Shown: one piece after another, positions 11,235-21,570 of the stretch
Layout: each line of letters starts with the position of its first letter
How positions within the stretch are numbered: position 1 is the first letter of the stretch
Assembly: GCA_030522415.1 (NCBI GenBank)
Contig: CM060107.1
Location: forward strand, 9,258,770-9,322,769
DNA length: 64,000 nt
Origin: Channallabes apus
Lineage: Eukaryota > Chordata > Actinopteri > Siluriformes > Clariidae
Direction of reading: 5' to 3'
Translations under genes and position numbers: made by a program
The notes under the pieces: model-generated
Seen by the model: only the letters and a program-made list of their open reading frames with translations
What the model was told of the DNA's origin: nothing
Databases searched by the model: none

Positions 11235-11345
11235 ATCTCAGGTCGTATCCTCAGAGCCTGCGCAGACCAGCTAGCACCTGTGTTCACTGAGATATTCAAC
11301 ATCTCTCTATCTCAGTCAGTGATCCCCACATGCTTCAAAGAGTCC

Positions 11346-11350
11346 ATCAT
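11346..11350 (+). repeat. Gypsy target-site duplication, left
   Basis: ATCAT here and at 16832-16836, immediately outside the LTRs. Collapsing one copy restores the text seen in LINE-B copy 2 around 35565-35575. A 5-bp duplication is normal for Ty3/gypsy integrase. Confidence 0.9.
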
Positions 11351-11915
11351 TGTCATGCCCGAGCCTCCTCAGTCCCGGAGAGAAAGATCCGGCTCGCCGG
11401 ATTACTGAGCCGTGGCTTTGTCTCCCCGTAGTGTGTCCATGTATGTCATTACTCACCACAATTAACTAACTCAGATCACCTGCGCACACCTCACCTGCCT
11501 CCCTATTTAAACCCAGCCGAACCCACACCACACTGTCTGGTCACCGTTGTATCACCACTCACTAACGTGTGTATGTCTTTCTGCTCCCCCAGGTTTGAAG
11601 CGGTATCTGCAGGCGAAGTCAGGCGAAGCGAGACAGCTTCGCCGTCCAAGTAATATCCTCTGAGGACACAGAGAAGTTTTGTTTCTTTTTGTTATGTTTT
11701 TTCCGAAATGACATTCTTGGTTGAATTTTAGTTCGAGTTTAAACCGCCTGCAGACCGCGCCTGGATATCGGCGTAGTGAACGCCTGGTTAATAATCATTA
11801 CTGTGAAGAGTCTCTGAGACGTTTTCTTTTGAGGCAAAGCACAAAATAAAGACTATACTTTCCTGCACTTGCGTTGACGTGTGTGTGCTTTATACAGAGT
11901 GAGAGAAACATGACA
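11351..11915 (+). repeat. Gypsy 5' LTR
   Basis: 565 bp, TGTCATGCCC to AACATGACA. TATA-like TATTTAAA at 11504-11511 places the transcription start near 11533-11540. AATAAA lies at about 11845. The last bases contain the ATG (11909) that opens gag. Confidence 0.93.
11504..11511 (+). promoter_or_regulatory. Gypsy LTR TATA box
   Basis: TATTTAAA about 25-30 bp upstream of the GTCTGGTCA that is complementary to the primer site. The 3' LTR carries the same motif at about 16420. Confidence 0.65.
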
Positions 11916-12947
11916 GATGACCAGACCGCTAATCATCGAAACGCAGCAGGAACACCCCTACCGAGGGATACACTGCCCATGAAGGATTACATCCGCCGGC
12001 AGCAGGGACAGATGGACAGCCTGGCCCGAGCCATTAATGACTTGGCTCATAGTGTCCGGGACATCGCCACTGGCCAGTCACCCCCCCCGGCGGGGTCCCC
12101 GCGCCGCGCACGATCCCCCCCACGAGCAGCGCCCCCGGAACGCTACGCGGGGGACCCCGAGGCATGTAAAAAATTTCTCCTAGCCTGCGAGCTCTATTTC
12201 GTGGATTACCCGGACCTGGACGACCAAGGGAAGGTCAGATTCGTCACCCAACGGCTCACAGGGCCAGCCATGGACTGGGCCACGGCAATGTGGAGCGCGG
12301 GCGGTCGGGAGACGTGCGACTATGGGCGGTTCTTACGGGCCTTCCGCGCGGTGTTTGACCACCCTGATCAGGGAAGGAGTGGAGAACAACAATCATTGAG
12401 AATAAAACAAGGACAAACCACCGTGGCGGAATATGCGGTCCGCTTTAAGATCCTGGCGGCTGAAAGCGAGTGGTGCGAGAAGAGCCTGCTCGCCCGTTTT
12501 CGTGATGGACTGCATCCGGACATCCAGCTGGAACTGGCCTGCAGAGATGCAGAGATGGACCTTGATGACAGTATCCAGCTGGCTATTAAACTAGACCAAC
12601 ATCTCCGCAGTCAAAGACGGCAGCCCTCGACAGGGACGGCAGGGGGCAGTCTCAACCCGTGCCAATGCCCCAACCGCCCAAAAAGCCCTACAGAGTCGCA
12701 CGAGAGATCAGCCGCGGAGCCCATGGACGTGGGCACCTCCCGGCTGTCCGCGCAAGAAAGACGCCGCCGGTTCACGACAGGCTTATGCCTGTATTGCGGA
12801 GGAGAAGGACACCTCATAAAGGACTGTGCTATTATACCCAAAGTAACTTCATGCACACCCACACGCACCACGCAGTCATTTTGTGTTGATGCCACCATAT
12901 CATTTAATGATTATGTTGTGTCTGTTTCCCCCTTAATAGATTCCGGT
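11909..12947 (+). CDS. gag: Gypsy gag and start of protease
   Basis: Starts at the ATG in the last bases of the LTR (MTDDQT); an in-phase ATG lies at 11874. A gag capsid-type region follows ([18 protein letters not shown] near 12136; [14 protein letters not shown] near 12433), then the CCHC zinc knuckle [14 protein letters not shown] near 12787, which binds RNA. The frame continues into the protease active site PLIDSG (12933-12947), where it departs from the pol frame. Gag and pol thus look like one original reading frame, as in many chromoviruses. The frame as it stands runs on to a stop at 13031. Confidence 0.85.
11918..11926 (+). promoter_or_regulatory. Likely self-priming primer-binding site
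   Basis: Two bases after the LTR, TGACCAGAC is the exact reverse complement of GTCTGGTCA at 11535-11543, the predicted 5' end of the transcript. The Tf1/sushi group primes minus-strand synthesis from the 5' end of its own mRNA instead of a tRNA. No TGG-type tRNA primer site is seen at the LTR edge. The match is 9 bp, so good but not proof. Confidence 0.6.
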
Positions 12948-15900
12948 GTCGGCTGGGAACTTCATCTCACTTTCTCTTCTTTCCTCGCTACACGCTCCCG
13001 TGTCAAAGCTTCCAACCCTGATCGCGATTAAAGCTCTGGATGGCAAACCACTAAATCAATCGCCAGTTTATATGCTCTCCATGCCCCTGCGATTAACTTT
13101 CCCCGGCCACACAGAGGAGCTACAATTCTATGTGCTCCCTCAGGTGAGTCAGTCCGTCGTTCTGGGCCTCCCATGGCTCTGCGTCCATAACCCTAATTTT
13201 GATTGGGCAGCCTCTCGCATCGTATCCTGGTCCCCTCGATGTGCCAAATTCTGCCAACCATCACCGTTAATGGTCCAAACTACTACAGTCGAAAGCCCCC
13301 GCGCCCTAGTATCTACCCGCGTGCCATCCGAGTACACCGCATTTTCTGACATGTTTAGTGTTAGGGCAGCTACACGACTTCCCCCTCATCGCCTGTGGGA
13401 TTGCGCTATTGACCTCCTGCCTGGGAAAGCACCGCCCTGCTCCCGTGTTTACCCGTTGTCCCTGACCGAAACCAGGGCGATGGAGGAATACGTGAGTGAG
13501 CCTCTCAGACAGGGGCTCATTAGTCGCTCCACGTCACCCGCGTCGGCTGGTTTCTTTTTCATCGAGAAGAGAGGCGGGGGCCTCAGACCCTGCATTGATT
13601 ATAGGGGACTCAATGCCATTACAATCAAATATAAGCACCCACTGCCTCTGGTACCAGCCGCGATCGATCTGCTCCGCGGCGCGTCCATCTTCACTAAACT
13701 GGACCTCCGCAGCGCTTATAACCTCGTTCGTGTTCGCAAGGGAGACGAGTGGAAGACTGCGTTTAGCACGACATCAGGACATTACCAATATAATGTAATG
13801 GCTTATGGACTGGTAAACGCACATGCGGTGTTTCAGGGGTTCATGAATGACGTGTTCCGACATATGTTAAACCGTTATGTTATAGTGTATCTGGATGATA
13901 TCTTGATATACTCGCGGTCATATCACGAGCACGTTAGTCATGTGACTGCCGTCCTCTGTCGCCTAAGGGAACATGGGCTCTATGCGAAGGCGGAAAAGTG
14001 TGAGTTTCACCAAAAGGAGGTCGCATTTTTGGGCTACCGCATAGGGCCACTGGGGGTTCAGATGGACGTCGCCAAGGTCAGTTCGGTTCTACAATGGCCG
14101 GAACCCACCTCAGTGAAGGCGCTACAAAGTTTCCTTGGGTTTGCCAATTTTTACCGACGCTTTATAAGGGGCTACAGTACGTTGGCAGCACCGCTCACCA
14201 ATTTATTAAAAGGGAAACCAAAGCGCTTAGCCACCTTCACGCTGGAAGCGCGTCACGCTTTTCAGCGTCTAAAACAAGCATTTACATCAGCGCCTATATT
14301 AAAACTTCCCGACCCTAGTAAGCCCTTCGTAGTGGAGGTCGACGCGTCGGAGGTAGGACTAGGGGCGGTGCTGTCACAGCGTCATGGCCACCCAGAGAAA
14401 TTATTCCCCTGTGCTTTCTTTTCGAGGAAACTGACACCTGCCGAGTGCAATTATGATATCGGTAATCGCGAACTGCTAGCAATTAAAGCAGCGTTAGAGG
14501 AGTGGCGACATTGGTTGGAGGGAGCAGAACATCCTTTCACGGTACTGACCGATCACTGGAACCTTGAGTACCTCCAACAAGCTAAGAGACTTAACCCTCG
14601 TCAAGCCCGCTGGGCACTGTTTCTCACTCGTTTCGATTTTCATATTACATATCGCCCCGGCTCTAAGAATCTGAAAGCGGATGCGCTATCCCGCTGTTTT
14701 GCGTCGCCGGACCGACCATTGGTACCGGAGCCTATTCTCCCCCCGTCACTCGTGGTTGCCCCGATCACGTGGGATTTCGACACGGAGATAGCCCGAGAGA
14801 CGCGGTCCGACCCCGTGCCGCCGGGCTGTCCCCCGGGTCGAACCTATGTGCCGGAAGCACTACGAGAACGAGTGGCGGGGGAAGCCCACATTAATATCTC
14901 ATCCGGACATCCCGGCGAGGCAAAAACATTAAAACTACTAGAACCAAAGTTCTGGTGGCCAAATATGCGCGAAACAGTGAAAACAGTCGTTTCGTCTTGT
15001 GCTATTTGTGCAGCCACTAAAAGTCCCCGAGGGTTGCCAGTTGGGAAATTAATGCCCTTACCAACACCTAATAGACCGTGGTCCCACCTTGCGGTGGACT
15101 TTGTCACGGATTTGCCAGTGTCAAAAGGGTACACGACAGTCTTGGTAGTGGTAGATCGCTTCTCTAAGGGCTGTCGCTTTATTCCGTTCTGCTCTCTCCC
15201 TACCGCCGCCCAGGTGACTGATGCCTTATTCAACACAGTGTTTCGCTACTACGGTATCCCGGAGGACATTGTTTCAGATCGGGGTCCCCAATTTATCGCT
15301 AAGTTCTGGAAAGCTTTTTTCCAGAAATTGGGGACTACTGTTAGTCTAACCTCAGGCTATCACCCTGAGTCTACTGGGCAGGCAGAGCGGACTGTTCAAG
15401 ACCTCGGGAGGTTCCTACGTGCATATTGTAGCAGTCGACAACACGAATGGGCAGACTGTTTATTTTGGGCGGAATATGCGCGAAATTCTTTAAGACACTC
15501 TTCTACCGGCCTAACGCCGTTCCAATGTGTGCTCGGATATCAGCCACCGCTCTGTCCATGGCATGCCACTCCCACCAATATCCCCATGGTGGACGAGTGG
15601 TTCAAAAAAGCGGAAAAAGTATGGGAGGGGGCTCACGCCCACATCTCCCAAGCAGTTCGCCGGTTCAAACAATTCGCCGATAGGCGGCGAAGGGAAAGTC
15701 CTCCGCTCCAGGTAGGAGATCGGGTTTGGCTCTCGACAAAGGACCTCTCTCTCAACCTCCCCTGTCGTAAGCTGTCCCCCCGGTTTATCGGTCCCTTTCC
15801 CATCATCACCCAAGTTAACACCGTTTCCTTCAAATTGAAATTACCCTCACACATGAGTATTAACCCAGTGTTTCATGTTTCTCTTCTCAGGCCGGTGATA

Positions 15901-16215
15901 CGGGGGCCGCTGGACGGAGGTGTCATAGACCCTTCGCTCCCCGGAGCTGTGGAGATTGAGGGCGCTTCAGCGTTCAGAGTCCAACAGTTATTGGACTCCC
16001 GAAGGCGGGGGGGCTCCCTTCAATATCTCGTGGACCGGGAGGGGTACGGGCCGGAGGAACGCAGCTGGGTGCCAGCCAAGGACATCCTAAGCTCTGATCT
16101 CATTTCTGAGTTTCACCGGGCTCGGCCGGATCGTCCCGCACCCCGCCCTCCGGGTCGACCCGCCCGCCGGCAATACCACCAGGCCGGTGGGTCTCTCCCC
16201 CCTTTGGTAACATGA
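12948..16215 (+). CDS. pol: Gypsy pol: protease end, RT, RNase H, integrase, chromodomain
   Basis: Continues protease one base out of phase ([10 protein letters not shown] from 12946). [13 protein letters not shown] near 13583, [11 protein letters not shown] near 13690, [11 protein letters not shown] near 13885, [14 protein letters not shown] near 14128. RNase [17 protein letters not shown] near 14335, [12 protein letters not shown] near 14454, [13 protein letters not shown] near 14536. Integrase: an HHCC zinc region with GHPG near 14905 and CAICAATKS near 14999, then the DDE residues in LAVDFVTDL (15090), SDRGPQF (15275) and [11 protein letters not shown] (15361). Chromodomain near 15965-16120 ([17 protein letters not shown]), which may steer integration to chromatin marks. 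The RT carries [13 protein letters not shown] where the family has prolines, so decay has begun. Confidence 0.9.
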
Positions 16216-16249
16216 GGGAAGCGCCCACCTCCCCTTCAGGTAGCCGGTC

Positions 16250-16266
16250 CTGGGGGGGGGGGGTGG
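16250..16266 (+). promoter_or_regulatory. Polypurine tract before 3' LTR
   Basis: A run of about 13 G then TGGTG directly before the LTR start at 16267, the position where the plus-strand primer is made. Length may vary because it is a homopolymer. Confidence 0.6.
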
Positions 16267-16831
16267 TGTCATGCCCGAGCCTCCTCAGTCCCGGAGAGAA
16301 AGATCCGGCTCGCCGGATTACTGAGCCGTGGCTTTGTCTCCCCCTACTGTGTCCACGTATGTCATTACTCACCACAATTAACTAACTCAGATCACCTGCG
16401 CACACCTCACCTGCCTCCCTATTTAAACCCAGCCGAACCCACACCACACTGTCTGGTCACCGTTGTATCACCACTCACTAACGTGTGTATGTCTTTCTGC
16501 TCCCCCAGGTTTGAAGCGGTATCTGCAGGCGAAGTCAGGCGAAGCGAGACAGCTTCGCCGTCCAAGTAATATCCTCTGAGGACACAGAGAAGTTTTGTTT
16601 CTTTTTGTTATGTTTTTTCCGAAATGACATTCTTGGTTGAATTTTAGTTCGAGTTTAAACCGCCTGCAGACCGCGCCTGGATATCAGCGTAGTGAACGCC
16701 TGGTTAATAATCATTACTGTGAAGAGTCTCTGAGACGTTTTCTTTTGAGGCAAAGCACAAAATAAAGACTATACTTTCCTGCACTTGCGTTGACGTGTGT
16801 GTGCTTTATACAGAGTGAGAGAAACATGACA
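16267..16831 (+). repeat. Gypsy 3' LTR
   Basis: 565 bp, nearly identical to the 5' LTR. Its ATG codons at 16790 and 16825 are in phase with the LINE-B RT frame beyond the border, giving a 419-codon composite frame to 18049. Confidence 0.93.
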
Positions 16832-18049
16832 ATCATTGTTCCTGTCCCGAAGAAACCACATCCTGCTTCCCTCAATGACTATCGCCCTGTAGCCCTCACC
16901 TCAGTAGTGATGAAGTGCTTTGAACGCCTTATCAGAGACTTCATCATTTCTTCACTACCCGACACACTGGACCCACTACAGTTTGCATACCGTCAGAACC
17001 ACTCCACAGATGATGCAATCTCTCATCTCCTCCACACATCACTCACCCACCTGGACACTAGGAAAGGGAATTATGTTAAAATGCTCTTCATCGACTACAG
17101 CTCTGCTTTTAATACCATAATTCCCTCCACACTCACCACCAAGCTGGAGCACCTGGGACTGAGCTCATCTATATGTCAGTGGATCTCCAAATTTCTGACT
17201 GGCAGACCACAGGCAGTAAGGATGGGCGGACATGTCTCAGCCACACTCACTCTCAGCACTGGAGCCCCCCAGGGTTGTGTTCTGAGCCCCCTGCTGTACT
17301 CTTTGTACACCCACGACTGCGTGGCCACTACCAACTCCACCTCCATCATCAAGTTTGCTGACGACACCATCGTGGTCGGACTGATCACCAACAATGATGA
17401 GTCGGACTACCTAGAGGAGATTGGAAATATGGAGAACTGGTGCCAGAGGAACAATCTCCTCCTGAACGTCAGTAAGACAAAGGAGCTGATAGTGGACTTT
17501 AGTACAAAGCAGGAGAGGAACTACCAGACCCCCGTCATCAACAGGAGCCCAGTGGAGAGAGTGGACAGCTTCAGATACCTCGGTGTTCACATCACGCAGG
17601 ACCTGTCATGGTCCTGTCACATCAACACCGTGGTGAAAAAAGCCCGGCAGCGTCTCTACCACCTCAGACGCTTGAGAGACTTTAGACTGCCCTCCAAGGT
17701 GCTCAGGAACTTCTACTCCTGCACTATAGAGAGCATCCTGACGGGAAACATCACGACCTGGTTCGGGAACAGCACCATGCAGGACAGACGAGCTCTACAG
17801 AGGGTGGTGCGATCAGCCGAGCGCATCATCCGCACTGAGCTCCCTGACCTGCACTCCATCTACAGCAAGCGGTGCTGGACTAAGGCCAGGAAGATCATGA
17901 AGGACCTCAGTCACCCCAGTAATGGACTGTTCTCTTTGTTGCGGTCTGGGAAGCGATTCCGCTCCCTCAAGGCTAACACAGAGAGGCTGAGGAGGAGCTT
18001 CTTCCCGCAGGCGATAAGGTCTCTCAATCACACCTCCACACAGGACTAA
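16832..18049 (+). pseudogene. LINE-B copy 1 reverse transcriptase (5'-truncated)
   Basis: Open over its whole remaining length: [20 protein letters not shown] near 16850, [13 protein letters not shown] near 16977, [12 protein letters not shown] near 17080, [13 protein letters not shown] near 17260, the catalytic FADDT near 17352, [14 protein letters not shown] near 17571 and the C-terminal [15 protein letters not shown] near 17989. The N-terminal RT and any endonuclease are lost through 5' truncation, and the gypsy element separates the first 39 codons. It now reads in phase from the LTR start codon. Confidence 0.8.
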
Positions 18050-18441
18050 TAACATCTTTTAAGCTCACAACACTTACTGGACAATCATGGACACATTCAT
18101 ACACACTTGCACTAAATACTCATACATCTGGACAATTGCACATGTCACCTTTCATGCATATTTGCACAACCACTGACACTTTAATTCTATATACATATAT
18201 ACTCTATCTACCCTATATTTCTATATTTTCGCAATATTTTATTATGCCCTTATTGTACAGTTAATTTTACTAGTTAAAATTATTTCTTTAGTATTTCCTT
18301 TTTATTGATTATTTATTTTACGTACAAGCTTTTATTTATTTATTTATTATTATTATTTTTTTTAAGGTCACTGGCGGTAGTATAAGCATTTCACTGTATA
18401 TTATACTGTGTATGACTGTGTATGTGACTAATAAAATTTGA

Positions 18442-18662
18442 ATCTGAGAATGTGAATATATCGGTAGAAGGATGTTGAGGTTGGAACTGCCAGACAGGAG
18501 GTCTAGAGGAAGGCCAAAGAGGAGATTTATGGATGCAGTGAGAGAGGACATGAAGTTAGTTGCTGTGAGAGAAGAGGATGCAGAGGATAGGGTTAGATGG
18601 AGGCAGATGATTCGCTGTGGCGACCCCTGAAAGGGAACAGCCGAAAGACAAAAAAGAAGATC
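18442..18662 (+). pseudogene. LINE-A copy 1 C-terminus and 3' end
   Basis: CEYIGRRMLRLELPDRRSRG through RQMIRCGDP to a stop near 18630 matches residues 831-889 of the copy 2 protein. It ends with GAACAGCCGAAAGACAAAAAAGAAG. The right target duplication follows at 18663-18675. Confidence 0.85.
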
Positions 18663-18779
18663 TGGAAATAGTGAATGATTTAGTTAATTTTTTTCTAAAG
18701 ATATTATAGTGCCAAAGACTTTTGCATAGTACTGTTTAATATATGCATATTTTACTTTATAACAGTCAGAAATAAAGCT

Positions 18780-19195
18780 GTACTATTCCAATAGGTTTTC
18801 AGTCACCTGAAAACAGGAGTGAGGAGACTTAGTGAGGCTATCATTTGCTTTCCAACATGAAAATGACCCGACACACACAGAGGTTATGTAAAAGCTATAT
18901 GTGAGGGAGTGCTGCACCAAGACAGTCAACAAGTCCTCAACACCTCTGGGAAGTCCTTCAAGATTTTTGGAAATCTTTCAAGATAAGGCATTTACGAGGC
19001 TGACTGAGAGAAAGCCAAGAGTGTGCAAAGCTCTCATCGAAGCCAAAGGTGGATACTTTGATGAATAGAAAATATTCTGTGTTATTGAACACATTTGTGC
19101 TGACTACATAATTCCATATTTGTTCTGTCATAATTTCAGCATTTTCAGTATTAATAACCAATACTTAAAACAATAAAAATTAAGAAAAACATGTG
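18780..19195 (+). pseudogene. Tc1-type transposase C-terminal relic
   Basis: Text near 18925-19070 reads as the end of a Tc1-type transposase (STPLG ... LTERKPRVCKALIEAKGGYF, then a stop at 19066). The downstream TGTCCAAATGTTCACCTGGT resembles the end text of such fish elements. The catalytic half is missing. Confidence 0.55.
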
Positions 19196-20037
19196 TCCAA
19201 ATGTTCACCTGGTCATATAAATGTAACAACTTCCCTGTGAATGACATAATAACAATGATATTTAAACATAGTATAACTGACTTATAATGCCGAGTTCAAC
19301 AGCACATACTTCTGGAAATAAGTAAAAATATCATCACCAGAAACTAATAAATAAATCCCAAACAGATTCCCACTAATGTGTACTTTTCTTTCTTACTTTT
19401 CAAAGTTTGGCATTAAATTGCTAAACAAAATTCTTGTCTGTGGATGAAGAGATGAAACTAAACTTCTTGAGTGTGCTTTTTCGAGGACCTTCTTGGCGTG
19501 ATTTGTTGTTTGGGGAGTGCACCTGTTCATTAGCACAATGTTCTTTACACACTCACATACAATACAAACACTCAAGAAAGATTATGATCCTGTTTAGTGT
19601 GTCTGGATAGACTAGGGATATTTTTGTTGCATCATTCGTATTTAAGGTCTAAAAGAGGAAAGTGAATTGGCTGTAGCATTCAGACTGGTGAAAATATAAC
19701 GTTTGAAACAAATTTTCCAAACTGACTGAGAGTATACATGGGGATTTAGGAGGGATTATACTAGTCTTCATGTAATTTTTCAGTCTAAGCACCCCTAATT
19801 CATTCACCGATTATCTGAGCTGCTGCTTCATGCACTGAAAGACAGAAACTTTGCATTTCACTATCACATAAGTGGCCAATCAACCCAACATGTCTAGCAG
19901 GACACTTTAACCCTTAATTGGGTGAGGAACCACATTTGGGAACTACAGTATGTCATTGCCACCAGCTGACACAAAAAAATCACATACTTTTAGAAAATAT
20001 TTTTGCACTTTGTTTTTTTTAATTATTTTTATTATAC
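19196..20037. other. No gene seen
   Basis: AT-rich sequence without a coding frame of note, repeat signature or RNA gene that I can support. Confidence 0.5.
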
Positions 20038-20049
20038 ATGTTTTGAGAA

Positions 20050-20266
20050 GGCGGCACGGCGGTGTAGTGGTTAGCACTGTCGCCTTGCACCTCCAGGGTC
20101 TGGGTTCGATTCCCGGCCAGGCTCGATTCCCGTCTCTGTGTGCATGGAGTTTGCATGTTCTCTGCTTGGTGGGTTTCCTCCGGGTACTCCGGTTTCCTCC
20201 CACAGTCCAAAGACATGCAGATTAGGCTAATTGGCGTTCCCAAATTGACCATAGTGTGTTAATGAG

Positions 20267-20311
<45 letters not shown>

Positions 20312-20439
20312 TCTGCGATGGATTGGCACGCTGTCCAGGGTGTACCCTGCCTCGTGCCCTGAGTCTCCTGGGATAGGCTCCAGGTCCCCGCGACCCTAAA
20401 TACAGGATAAAGCGGTATAGAAGATGAATGAATGAATGA
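20050..20439 (+). mobile_element. tRNA-derived SINE, full length
   Basis: 390 bp of the same family as 9754: GGCGGCACGGCGGTGTAGTGG head, GGTTCGATTCCCGG box B and (GAAT)n tail. It contains an internal (GT)n expansion at 20265-20311. A perfect 12-bp duplication ATGTTTTGAGAA lies at 20038-20049 and 20440-20451. Confidence 0.85.
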
Positions 20440-20451
20440 ATGTTTTGAGAA

Positions 20452-21270
20452 AAAAAAATAGGTGGATGAGGAACCATGTGTGGCCACCCTAATATTCTTT
20501 TATAAACTAAGCAAGAAAAGTGTAAAGATAATGGAAAGTAATTTGCAAGAAAAATTTTTAATTTTACAATTATAAAAGAAAAAAATTATAATTGGATAAA
20601 ATATAATCACGTGGTACAGATGACGTATGTCAAGTCAGATGACGAGGTATATGACGTTACATAAAATGGTAGAAAAACTTAAACATAATGGGAGAATGTT
20701 TTTTACTGCTGCAATAAGTCCTGCTTACTTCATCCAGATCTGCACAGAGTCCTGAGTCATTCTTTTGTCCTTTTTGACTAGAGATACAGCGTTTGTTTAA
20801 TATTTGTAATTAAAGTACCATTAACAAATGGTAAAAAATCTTCCACATCTGCTTGCATACCACATGAAGTGATGCCCTATGGGCGGTACACTCCCCGGTG
20901 CTAAATGCCAAAGGCACACCTGAACAAGTATCGCATATTTATTTTTAATTTTTTAAAACTAAATTTTAACATGCATGTTGTGTATTCTTAAACAATTCGA
21001 AGCAAAAATATATATAAATAAGGGGGTGAAGGGCTGAAGACTTTTGCACAGTATACAGTATACATTGAATATTGATTGTTTAAAGTAGGTACATTTAACT
21101 TAATTATGTAATTCTTTCCATATGATATATAAACATTTAAGCCACACACACACATATATATATATATGTGTATACAGTATTATATACAGTATATATATTT
21201 TGTTTGTTTGTTTTTGGTTTTTTGTTTGTTTTTATTTCATGATCTTTAAAGCATTTACATGTTTTAAACA

Positions 21271-21272
<2 letters not shown>
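20452..21272. other. No gene seen; AT-rich
   Basis: Nothing identifiable apart from short CA/TA runs near 21143-21200. GAAGACTTTTGCACAGTATACAG near 21036 resembles the terminus of a Tc1-type element, with no partner found. Confidence 0.45.

Positions 21273-21320
<48 letters not shown>
21273..21320. repeat. (GT)n microsatellite
   Basis: About 24 GT units immediately left of the hAT target duplication. Confidence 0.95.
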
Positions 21321-21325
<5 letters not shown>

Positions 21326-21570
21326 CAGCAGTGGTTCTCAAACTTTTTCTGTCATTCCCCACTTAAGGGGGTGAGCGAATTTTCAAGCCCCACTTGTCAA
21401 CACAATAATAACGAAATCGGCCAAGTTTACTGTTTATTGAAATATCAATTTCTAAACCAATAAGATCAAATAACACCAAGTTATAAACAGATAAAATACA
21501 CGTGCAATTGTTATAAAAGGCTTACGTTGTCACTTATCATTGCATAATTGACCCCATGTTTATTAGCTGC

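Larger units (their letters stand above)
11351..16831 (+). mobile_element. Ty3/gypsy chromovirus (sushi/Tf1-like), complete and recent
   Basis: A 5,481-bp element with two 565-bp LTRs, a gag with CCHC knuckle, a pol in the order protease-RT-RNase H-integrase-chromodomain, and a G-rich tract before the 3' LTR. Between the LTRs I counted 4 differences (three around 11425-11440, one near 11768), i.e. about 0.7%, so insertion is recent on an evolutionary scale. No env-like frame. It is very probably non-functional because of a frameshift in protease and substitutions in conserved RT residues. Confidence 0.92.
11235..18441 (+). mobile_element. LINE-B copy 1 (Rex1/CR1-like), 5'-truncated, split by gypsy element
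   Basis: Own sequence at 11235-11350 and 16832-18441. It begins CATCTCAGGTCGTAT, equal to position 35455 of copy 2, so it is 5'-truncated. It ends ACTAATAAAATTTGAATCTG, with the short AATTTG-type tail of CR1/Rex1 LINEs. It replaced about 235 bp of LINE-A. Its identity with copy 2 over the RT looks very high by eye. The clade is tentative. Confidence 0.75.
3533..18662 (+). mobile_element. LINE-A copy 1 (RTE/RTEX-like), split by DIRS, LINE-B and gypsy insertions
   Basis: The same 5' start (ATGCAACCATGGGGG) and the same 3' end (CAGCCGAAAGACAAAAAAGAAG) occur in LINE-A copy 2, so this was a full-length insertion. Its own sequence remains at 3533-5626, 10616-11234 and 18442-18662. About 29 bp of element sequence is missing at the DIRS1 site and about 235 bp at the LINE-B site. 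The RTE/Expander-like assignment comes from the endonuclease-RT layout and the 3' tail and should be confirmed. Confidence 0.75.

Noticed and set aside
12946..13031. Programmed ribosomal frameshift between gag and pol
   Set aside because: The offset is inside the protease DSG-AGNF loop, with no slippery heptamer seen there. A one-base mutation explains it better.
11351..16831. Endogenous retrovirus
   Set aside because: No env frame, and a chromodomain after integrase. It fits a Ty3/gypsy chromovirus, not a vertebrate retrovirus.
21122..21463. 113-codon frame with a Cys-Val run
   Set aside because: Translated (GT)n microsatellite; same for frames near 52469-52714.
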